A stretch of DNA of 42,056 nucleotides from an uncultured Lachnospiraceae bacterium (GTDB taxonomy: Bacteria; Bacillota; Clostridia; Lachnospirales; Lachnospiraceae), in contig CAJUTC010000031.1 in NCBI GenBank assembly GCA_910589195.1, positions 1 through 42,056 of the forward strand. The letters are read 5' to 3'. The position numbers were made by a program, and so were the translations under genes. The notes under the pieces were generated by a model. That model saw only the letters and a list, made by a program, of their open reading frames with translations, was not told the origin of the DNA and did no database searches. Positions 15,782-22,789 of the stretch are shown one piece after another (position 1 is the stretch's first letter; the number at the start of each line of letters is the position of its first letter).

Positions 15782-15877
15782 TCCGGGTCTGCCACAAAAT
15801 AAGAGATATGCGCCAGATATGGCGCATATTGTTTTGCAGTATCGGCAGTAAGACTATCAGGCTGCGGCAGACCCGGA
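15782..15877. terminator. Nested inverted repeats between convergent genes
   Basis: A perfect 12-bp outer inverted repeat (TCCGGGTCTGCC at 15782-15793, complement at 15866-15877) encloses a perfect 10-bp hairpin (ATATGCGCCA at 15806-15815, complement at 15820-15829, loop GATA). It lies between the convergent CapA-like and asparagine synthetase genes. It probably blocks read-through in both directions, but no clear T-run follows, so a repeat-element origin is equally possible. Confidence 0.5.
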
Positions 15878-15900
15878 TCGGTACAAAGGGATCAAAAGGC

Positions 15901-17754
15901 CTAGATTAAAATTTCCGGCTGATACGTCCGAAGCCAAAAGTCGATTTGAATCACATAGGCCATCATTTGGGGGGCGGCCATTAACTGGCCATACCATGGC
16001 TTTCCATAATCCGATGGTCTTTCTAAAAAGGCTTCCGTCTTGTTTCTATCAAGAAAACGCAATACAGGAGATTTTGAGTCTTCTAAAATTTCACGGACTT
16101 TTCCTGCTAACAGCCGCTCATACCCTTGATCGTAAGTCTTGGGGTAGGGGGATTTTTTGCGGAAAAGGATTTCCTGGGGAAGGCGGCCGATTCCGGACTG
16201 GCGAAGAAGGCTTTTCACCACATTGTCCTTTGCTTTCATTTCCCATGGCACATTCCAAAGATATTCGATGATCCGATGATCCGCAAATGGAACCCTGGCC
16301 TCTAAGCCGCTGTACATGCTGGTTCGATCCATACGGTTTAATAAGGTTTGCATAAACCAGCGCAGGTTCAGATAGGAGATTTCCCTTCTTCGGGCCTCTT
16401 CTTCCGGCTCTCCTGGAAGGCGGGGAACCTGAGCTAAGGAAGCTTCGTAAGCGTTGTTTACATAATCCTCCATTTTCAGTTCCGCTAAAAATTCATCGGA
16501 CAACAGAACTTGGCGGGCTTTTAAATCCATAGTCCAGGGGAAGGTATGGGCATGGAAGCAGTCTTTTCGGTGGAACCAGGGGTATCCGCCAAAGATTTCA
16601 TCAGCGCATTCCCCTGTCAGCGCTACTTTGCAGAAGGGGCGGACGCTGGAACAAAAATACAGCATAGAAGAATCTACATCGGCCATAGCGGGAAGGTCGT
16701 GGGCAAGCACCGAATCGTTTAAACATTCCGTCTGGCTCTGGGTACTGCATTCCAGATAATGGTGATTGGAATGAAGGTAGTTTACCATGATTTCCACATA
16801 GGGCCGATCCTGAGATGGCTGAAAGGCGCTGGCCTGGAAATTTTCCTTGTTTCCTGCAAAATCGAAGGAGAAGGTGGTAAGCTGCCGGTTTTTCTTCTTT
16901 AACTCCCTTGCGCAGATAGAGGAAACCAGGCTGGAATCAATGCCGCCTGACAAAAAGGTACAGATAGGAACATCCGAAACCATTTGCCGGCAAATGGAAT
17001 CTTCCAAAAGGAAGGATGTTTTTTCAATGGTGTCCTCATAGCTGTCCTCGTGGGGATGGCTTTCCAGCTTCCAGTAGCATTCCTGGCGGACTCCGCTTTC
17101 GGTGCAAAGAAGATAATGGCCGGGCAGAACCTCTGAAATGTGTTTGAATACGCCACAGCCGCTTGTTCTGGCCGGGCCGATACTAAAGATTTCGTTTAGA
17201 CCATTTAAGTCCAATTGTTTCGCTACGCAAGGATGGCAAAACAGTCCTTTGATTTCAGAGGCAAAGATAATTTCTTCTTCGCAGGTGGTATAAAATAAAG
17301 GTTTTACGCCTGCCCGATCACGGCACAGCATCAGGCTGTGACGAGCGGTGTCAAGAATTGCGAAAGCAAAGATGCCATTTAATAATTTTACAAAATCCGG
17401 CCCGAATTCCTGGTAGGCGGTAAGCAAAACTTCCGTGTCACTGGATGTCTGAAAGGAATAGCCAAGGGAAACTAAATCCTGGCGGAGTTCCATAGTATTA
17501 TAAAGTTCCCCATTATAGACAATTGCCCAGGTTAAGTCGTTTACTGTTTTTAACATAGGCTGATGCCCGGTAAGCAGATCTACAATTTCCAGCCGCGCGT
17601 GCCCAAGGCCTGCATACTGGCATAAAAAAGTGCCGGAATCATCAGGGCCACGGTGCCAAAGCGCCTGATTCATGGAGTGTAATATGTCTTCATATCGGTT
17701 GGTCTGTTGCGTATAGTCTTTTTTCGGATGGTAGAAGCCAGAAATACCGCACAT
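15901..17754 (-). CDS. asnB: Asparagine synthetase, glutamine-hydrolysing
   Basis: The product of about 617 residues starts MCGISGFYHP, placing the glutaminase nucleophile Cys at position 2 after Met removal. I therefore set the start at 17754, with GGAAAGGAACC upstream. The frame itself extends further. The N-terminal Ntn-hydrolase domain has RGPDDSG, YNGELYN and SDTEVLL. The C-terminal synthetase has the ATP-binding SGGIDSS and LTGECADEIFGGYPW motifs. It makes asparagine from aspartate, glutamine and ATP. The SSHADEIFGGYPWF-like region and length match the AsnB type rather than ammonia-dependent AsnA. It lies 80 bases after a permease gene on the same strand. Confidence 0.93.
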   Translation of the reverse strand: MCGISGFYHPKKDYTQQTNRYEDILHSMNQALWHRGPDDSGTFLCQYAGLGHARLEIVDLLTGHQPMLKTVNDLTWAIVYNGELYNTMELRQDLVSLGYSFQTSSDTEVLLTAYQEFGPDFVKLLNGIFAFAILDTARHSLMLCRDRAGVKPLFYTTCEEEIIFASEIKGLFCHPCVAKQLDLNGLNEIFSIGPARTSGCGVFKHISEVLPGHYLLCTESGVRQECYWKLESHPHEDSYEDTIEKTSFLLEDSICRQMVSDVPICTFLSGGIDSSLVSSICARELKKKNRQLTTFSFDFAGNKENFQASAFQPSQDRPYVEIMVNYLHSNHHYLECSTQSQTECLNDSVLAHDLPAMADVDSSMLYFCSSVRPFCKVALTGECADEIFGGYPWFHRKDCFHAHTFPWTMDLKARQVLLSDEFLAELKMEDYVNNAYEASLAQVPRLPGEPEEEARRREISYLNLRWFMQTLLNRMDRTSMYSGLEARVPFADHRIIEYLWNVPWEMKAKDNVVKSLLRQSGIGRLPQEILFRKKSPYPKTYDQGYERLLAGKVREILEDSKSPVLRFLDRNKTEAFLERPSDYGKPWYGQLMAAPQMMAYVIQIDFWLRTYQPEILI

Positions 17755-17834
17755 AACAAAAGGTTCCTTTCCTGAAAATAAAAGTAGATGACTGCGAAAC
17801 ATTCTCCCGGCGTGACGGGGCTGGAAACAAAAGC

Positions 17835-19256
17835 CTACAACAGGAAGCAGGCGGTTATGAATGCGCACAGAAACCCGATAAAGACCGGAAGCAGGTTTTT
17901 CCGTGCCAGATCTAAGGGGCTTACGTTACAGATGGCAGCTACAGGAATTAATCCCCAGGGAACGATGGTTCCTCCGCCTACAAAGATAGCGGCGATCTGG
18001 CCTAAGGAAGCCAGAACCGGAACGGAAGCGCCCACGGCTGTGCCGAACGTATGAGCCATGGAACCAGTCAAGGGAAGGCCGGAAAAGCCGGAACCGTCCA
18101 GGCCGGTTAATGCGCCTATGGCTAACTGGATTCCTCCGATCAGGTACTTGTTTAAGGGCGCGTGGGAGGCAAGCCATACGGCCCAGTCATTCATAATGCC
18201 GCCGGTAGAGGAAGTTCCAAGAATCTGGGACGCTTCGCCGCCCATAATGGCAGTGATTCCTTCCCCTCCCATGAAAAAGAATGCGCCGATTGCGATAACC
18301 GGAGCAAAAATCCGGATGGCAAATAGAAAACCGTCTGTCAGATAACCGGTAATTCGCTCAAGGGAGGATTTGCGGAAGGCAAGAACGGAACCGAAACACA
18401 TTAGGAGGACGGCAGTACCGGAAACCAGGCTGGTAGCATCCCCTCCCCGAAGGTGAAAGGCAAGCATGGCAGCAATATCAGCCAGAAATGCCAAAGGTGT
18501 AGCCACTGCCAGAATCAGGGCAGGACGGCTGTTGGCAGGAGCCTTGGAAAGAGAGGAGAGGTCTGGATTTTGGTCAGGAGAGGCCTGGTTTATGGTTACT
18601 CGTTCACCGACTGTATATTTGCGGTTAAGGAGAAAAGCAGAAACAACCGTAGCAGCGCCCATAACCAGGAATACGGGCCTGCCTTCCGCAAGAATCTGGC
18701 TGGCCGAAATCCCGGCGGCTCCAGCGGAAATAGCAGGTGCGCCTTGTATCACCAGATCATAGCTTAAGGCGATTCCATGCCCGAATAAATTCATGGCCAT
18801 TGCGGCCATAAGGGGATTTAACCCGGTTCGGATTGCGAAGGGCAGCATAATGGCGCCCACCAGGGCCACAGAAGGGGACGGCCATAAGAATAATGAGAAA
18901 ATAAGCATGGTAAGGCCCAGGATCCACCAGGTAACAGAAGGGGTTTTCATAATTTTCCCCATAGGACGCATCAAAAGATAGTCGCTGCCTAAGTCGCTTA
19001 AGCATCCCGAAAGGGCTGTTACCAGGGCAATGGTTGCGATTACTTCCATAAATTCTTTTGCGGCATAAAGCATGGCGCTGAAGACTGTTTGGATTCCGCC
19101 GGTTACGCTTTCACGTCCAGCCAGACCCAAAAGAAAAAGAAACCCAAGACAGACGGCAGGGGTATCTTTGCGCAGAATCATGACGCTTAAAATTACAATC
19201 ACTCCAGCCAGATACAGATAGTGGAGCGGGGTAAGGGTGGTTATGGTTTCCAGCAT
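17835..19256 (-). CDS. Ion-transporter-type membrane permease, substrate unknown
   Basis: The product of about 473 residues is almost entirely hydrophobic, with some 12 membrane segments. Visible stretches include LFLWPSPSVALVGAIMLPFAIRTGLNPLMAAMAMNLFGHGIALSYDLVIQGAP and a C-terminal GLDGSGFSGLPLTGSMAHTFG region near the end, reminiscent of the ion-transporter superfamily (gluconate, citrate or dicarboxylate permeases). I cannot name the exact family. The start at 19256 is preferred because AAAGGAG sits four to five bases upstream. The longer frame from 19322 has no such site. It stands between a small membrane protein gene and asnB. Confidence 0.7.
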   Translation of the reverse strand: MLETITTLTPLHYLYLAGVIVILSVMILRKDTPAVCLGFLFLLGLAGRESVTGGIQTVFSAMLYAAKEFMEVIATIALVTALSGCLSDLGSDYLLMRPMGKIMKTPSVTWWILGLTMLIFSLFLWPSPSVALVGAIMLPFAIRTGLNPLMAAMAMNLFGHGIALSYDLVIQGAPAISAGAAGISASQILAEGRPVFLVMGAATVVSAFLLNRKYTVGERVTINQASPDQNPDLSSLSKAPANSRPALILAVATPLAFLADIAAMLAFHLRGGDATSLVSGTAVLLMCFGSVLAFRKSSLERITGYLTDGFLFAIRIFAPVIAIGAFFFMGGEGITAIMGGEASQILGTSSTGGIMNDWAVWLASHAPLNKYLIGGIQLAIGALTGLDGSGFSGLPLTGSMAHTFGTAVGASVPVLASLGQIAAIFVGGGTIVPWGLIPVAAICNVSPLDLARKNLLPVFIGFLCAFITACFLL

Positions 19257-19259
19257 AAA

Positions 19260-19306
19260 GCACTCCTTTATATTCATACATGTAATGTAGAATATGAAAG
19301 GAGTGC
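19260..19306 (-). promoter_or_regulatory. Inverted repeat covering the permease ribosome binding site
   Basis: GCACTCCTTT at 19260-19269 and its perfect complement AAAGGAGTGC at 19297-19306 flank 27 bases. On the minus-strand message the arm next to the start codon contains the AAAGGAG ribosome site, so pairing would hide it. This suggests translational control of the permease or protection from upstream read-through. Confidence 0.5.
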
Positions 19307-19323
19307 CAAAAGAGTGTGGCATT

Positions 19324-19803
19324 TTAGCCCATCATTAATTGAATTGTTTGGAGAACAATGCCAAACAGCATATTAAGAGCTACAAGTCCCAAGACTACCG
19401 CCCAGATCAGGCTTTGCGTTCTGGTTTTCTGCATAGCTTTTCGGAATTCTTCAACAACACAGCAGCCGGGATCTGCCGGAACATAACAAACCTTATAAGA
19501 TCCGCCTAGTTTATAATGGCCTCTCCGTTTTTCAGCCCAGTCCATATGTACCATATATTGTTTGCCATTCGCGGCGTAGGTGATGACCGGGTATTCGTTT
19601 TTCCAACGGAAAGAACGGTTTCTTCGGGTTACGGTTACCACTTCACTGATGGATCCGGTGGCAGTCTGGGTCATTTCGTGGGCGCGGTTCAGTGCAGTGC
19701 CAAGCCGTTTATAACGGCTGAAAAAGGTCCATGCGACAAAGGCGATTAGAAGGTTAATTACCAGTGAAATCCCTGCACTTACAAAATAAAAACTGCTGTC
19801 CAT
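19324..19803 (-). CDS. Small membrane protein, DUF3592-like
   Basis: The 159-residue protein has a membrane helix at each end (about residues 7-28 and 132-155) around a soluble central part (WKNEYPVITYAANGKQYMV, GGSYKVCYVPADPG). This layout and the YPVITY...VCYxPxDP pattern fit DUF3592-type proteins, whose function is unknown. An AGGAGG site lies before the ATG. It is the first gene in a possible leftward operon with the permease and asnB, and a good promoter (TTGCAA-17-TAGAAT) precedes it. Confidence 0.75.
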   Translation of the reverse strand: MDSSFYFVSAGISLVINLLIAFVAWTFFSRYKRLGTALNRAHEMTQTATGSISEVVTVTRRNRSFRWKNEYPVITYAANGKQYMVHMDWAEKRRGHYKLGGSYKVCYVPADPGCCVVEEFRKAMQKTRTQSLIWAVVLGLVALNMLFGIVLQTIQLMMG

Positions 19804-19853
19804 GTTAGATACCTCCTGAGATAAAAAATAATATAAAAAATTTCTGTTCCTTA

Positions 19854-19882
19854 ATTCTATAATAGAAAAGTTGGTATTGCAA
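19854..19882 (-). promoter_or_regulatory. Sigma-A promoter for the DUF3592-like gene
   Basis: On the minus strand TTGCAA (19877-19882), a 17-base spacer and TAGAAT (19854-19859) lie about 50 bases before the start codon. Confidence 0.6.
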
Positions 19883-19898
19883 GTATTTTTCTAATCGG

Positions 19899-19927
19899 TT
19901 GCTTTTTCACTGAACGAATGCTATAAT
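19899..19927 (+). promoter_or_regulatory. Sigma-A promoter for the hybrid histidine kinase
   Basis: TTGCTT (19899-19904), a 17-base spacer and a consensus TATAAT (19922-19927) lie about 90 bases before the kinase start. It is divergent from, and only 16 bases away from, the promoter on the opposite strand. Confidence 0.7.
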
Positions 19928-20015
19928 TAATATCAATCTTGAATGATGCGTTTTCGGATGAGAAGATTTGATGTACCTCATTGTTACTGAGTATTAGAAG
20001 ACGGAGTGTAAAGTT

Positions 20016-22559
20016 ATGATTGGGAAGACTAGAAAGTTTCTGCTGATAAGCCTTAGCTGTATGATTCTTCTGTGTATTGCAGTGTTTACCTGGATAGTTT
20101 CCTTTATGAGCCGAAAAAGCGAGGGGGCTATCAGCGAAGTGGGTATGATTTACATGTCAGAAATGAGTACCCAGTATCAGCAAAAATTCAGCGCGATTGT
20201 GGAACTTTGGTTATCTCAGGTGGAAGGGATTGTCCGTCGGACACCTCCAGAAACAACCGATTATGGAGAATCCATGCTGGAGGAATTGGCATTAGGTGCC
20301 AGCGTCCGCACATTTGAGTATATGGGGCTTTACACCGAGGACGGAGATAGTGAAGTTATCTATGGGGAGCCCATTGAAATTATTGATCAGGAAGAATTTA
20401 TAGAAGCGTTAAGCAATTCAAAAAAGCGGCTTTCCAGCGGTTTTGCCTCGGATGGGGAAAAGCTCCTTATATTAATTGTTGATGCGAAATACCAGATGGC
20501 AGACGGAAGAACCAGCACAGCCATAGTTGCGGGAATTCCCATGCAATACCTTCAGGACGCATTGGTTTTAGAGGAAGATAATGCCTTGGTATATTCCCAT
20601 ATTATACGAGGTGACGGAAGCTTTGTAATCCGGAGCGGGGAAGCTTACCGGGATAATTATTTCACCAGGCTTACGGATATTACCCAGACGATGGATGAGC
20701 GTGGGGGAAAGCAGTATGTGGAGGAAATGAAGGCGGCCATGGAAGAGGGCCAGGACTATTCCGCTCTTCTGCGTTCAGACGATACCCACCGCCATCTGTA
20801 TTGCTCTATGCTGCCAGGTTCTGACTGGTATTTGGTAACGGTTATGCCTTACGGTGTGTTGGATGATGCTATCAACAATCTTGGAAACCAGCGTGTCTAT
20901 ACGATGCTATCAGCCTGCAGCGCGATTTTGGTGGGCATGTTAATAGTATTTGCTCTGTACCTGCATCTTTCCCAGCAGCAGATGAGGGCGCTAGACGAGG
21001 CAAAGAAGGAAGCAGATCGGGCCAATAAAGCAAAAAGCGAGTTCCTGTCCAATATGAGCCATGATATCCGGACTCCAATGAATGGGATCGTGGGAATGAC
21101 AGCGATAGCTATGACCAATATCCATGATATGGATCGGGTTCAGGATTGTCTGAAAAAGATTACATTATCCAGCAAGCATCTTCTGGGACTAATTAACGAT
21201 GTGTTGGATATGTCTAAGATTGAGAATGGAAAGCTGTCCTTAAATATGGATCAGATTTCCCTGCGGGAAACCATGGACAGTATTGTAAATATTGTGCAGC
21301 CTCAGATTCGGGCAAAGAATCAGCATTTTGATATCTTTATCCAGCAAATTGAAACGGAATACATAAACTGCGATTATGTGCGGCTGAACCAGATTTTAAT
21401 TAACCTTCTTTCCAATGCGGTAAAGTTTACGCCAAATGAAGGAACAATTAATGTTTACTTATTCCAGGAACCTTCTCCCAAAGGGGAAGACTATGTGCGT
21501 TGCCATTTCCGGGTAAAAGACAGCGGGATTGGGATGTCTTATGAGTTTCAGGAAAAGATATTTGACACGTTTACCAGGGATGATTCCAAACAGGTTCAAA
21601 AGACGGAAGGAACCGGTCTTGGGATGGCCATTACCAAATGCATTGTAGACGCCATGAAGGGAACCATTGAGGTTATCAGCACTCCTGGAAAGGGAAGCGA
21701 GTTCCACGTTGTGCTGGATCTGGAGAAATCCCTGGTGCAGGTAGAAGATATGATTCTTCCGCCCTGGAATATTCTGGTTGTGGACAATAACGAAGAATTG
21801 TGCAAAAGTGCGGCAGCAGAACTTAAGGCAATCGGTGTCAATGCGGAATGCGCCACCAGCGGTGAGACGGCGGTTGAGATGGTGGTAAAGCGGCATCAAT
21901 GCCGTGACAGCTATCACATCATTCTGCTGGACTGGAAGATGCCAGGTATGGATGGCCTTCAGACCACCCGTGAGATTCGCAAGCAGGTAGGAGATGAAAC
22001 GCCCATTTTAATTATTTCCGCATATGACTGGAGCGATATTGAGGATGAGGCCCGAAACGCAGGCGCCCATGGGTTTATTTCAAAGCCATTGTTCCGATCG
22101 AACTTATATCTGGGCTTAACGCCGTTTGCCGGAGGGATGAAGAAGGAAGACGTTCGGAAAGAGCAGGAAACGGTCGATTTTATCGGAAAGCATATCCTTT
22201 TGGCGGAGGATAATGATTTAAATTGGGAAATTGCAGAAGAACTGCTTTCGGAAGCCGGCTTTACTTTAGAGCGGGCAGAAAACGGAAAGATTTGCGTAGA
22301 AAAGTTCCAGGCATCGGAAGTCGGTACGTTTGATGTGATTCTGATGGATATCCGGATGCCGGTAATGAACGGTTATGGCGCGGCGAAAGCGATCCGTGCA
22401 CTGGATCGGCCAGATGCCAAATTGCCGATTATCGCTATGACGGCAGACGCTTTTTCAGAGGATATTCAGCACAGCTTAGAATGCGGCATGAATGCCCATG
22501 TGGCAAAGCCGATTGATGTGAACCAGTTGATCCAGCAGTTAAATAAGTTCTTAAAATGA
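20016..22559 (+). CDS. Hybrid sensor histidine kinase with two receiver domains
   Basis: The 847-residue protein has a membrane helix at about 8-30, an extracytoplasmic sensor domain of about 260 residues (likely Cache/PAS-like), and a second helix near 297-318. A coiled linker leads to a HisKA domain with phospho-acceptor His near residue 349 (FLSNMSHDIRTPMNG) and an ATPase domain (NQILINLLSNAVKFTP, DSGIGM, GTGLGMAI). Two receiver domains follow, with Asp near 639 (LLDWKMPGMDG) and near 778 (LMDIRMPVMNG). No HPt or output domain is present, so phosphate must pass to a partner encoded elsewhere. No regulator gene is adjacent. The GGAG ribosome site and a strong promoter support the start. Confidence 0.9.
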   Translation: MIGKTRKFLLISLSCMILLCIAVFTWIVSFMSRKSEGAISEVGMIYMSEMSTQYQQKFSAIVELWLSQVEGIVRRTPPETTDYGESMLEELALGASVRTFEYMGLYTEDGDSEVIYGEPIEIIDQEEFIEALSNSKKRLSSGFASDGEKLLILIVDAKYQMADGRTSTAIVAGIPMQYLQDALVLEEDNALVYSHIIRGDGSFVIRSGEAYRDNYFTRLTDITQTMDERGGKQYVEEMKAAMEEGQDYSALLRSDDTHRHLYCSMLPGSDWYLVTVMPYGVLDDAINNLGNQRVYTMLSACSAILVGMLIVFALYLHLSQQQMRALDEAKKEADRANKAKSEFLSNMSHDIRTPMNGIVGMTAIAMTNIHDMDRVQDCLKKITLSSKHLLGLINDVLDMSKIENGKLSLNMDQISLRETMDSIVNIVQPQIRAKNQHFDIFIQQIETEYINCDYVRLNQILINLLSNAVKFTPNEGTINVYLFQEPSPKGEDYVRCHFRVKDSGIGMSYEFQEKIFDTFTRDDSKQVQKTEGTGLGMAITKCIVDAMKGTIEVISTPGKGSEFHVVLDLEKSLVQVEDMILPPWNILVVDNNEELCKSAAAELKAIGVNAECATSGETAVEMVVKRHQCRDSYHIILLDWKMPGMDGLQTTREIRKQVGDETPILIISAYDWSDIEDEARNAGAHGFISKPLFRSNLYLGLTPFAGGMKKEDVRKEQETVDFIGKHILLAEDNDLNWEIAEELLSEAGFTLERAENGKICVEKFQASEVGTFDVILMDIRMPVMNGYGAAKAIRALDRPDAKLPIIAMTADAFSEDIQHSLECGMNAHVAKPIDVNQLIQQLNKFLK

Positions 22560-22631
22560 TATAGGGCTCGAAATCCATGCCCATTCATTCTTGTAATTTC
22601 GCATTAAAGAACAGAAACAGGAATCGGTTTG

Positions 22632-22663
22632 AAAACCTCTCAGGGGCACCCCGGGAGGTTTTT
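22632..22663 (+). terminator. Terminator after the hybrid kinase
   Basis: AAAACCTC at 22632-22639 pairs with GAGGTTTT at 22655-22662, with GGGG/CCCC pairing inside and T residues at the end. The rest of the 22560-22789 gap holds no gene that I can see. Confidence 0.7.
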
Positions 22664-22789
22664 GGTTGCGGCATATTAAGGTGAATCATATAGCCGGTTG
22701 GCATGAACTCGGGTGATTTGGCTGAAATGTGTTTGCGGCATGTGAATTTTATTGGCAGCATGGAATGATGGGATAGAAGCAGGAGAAAA

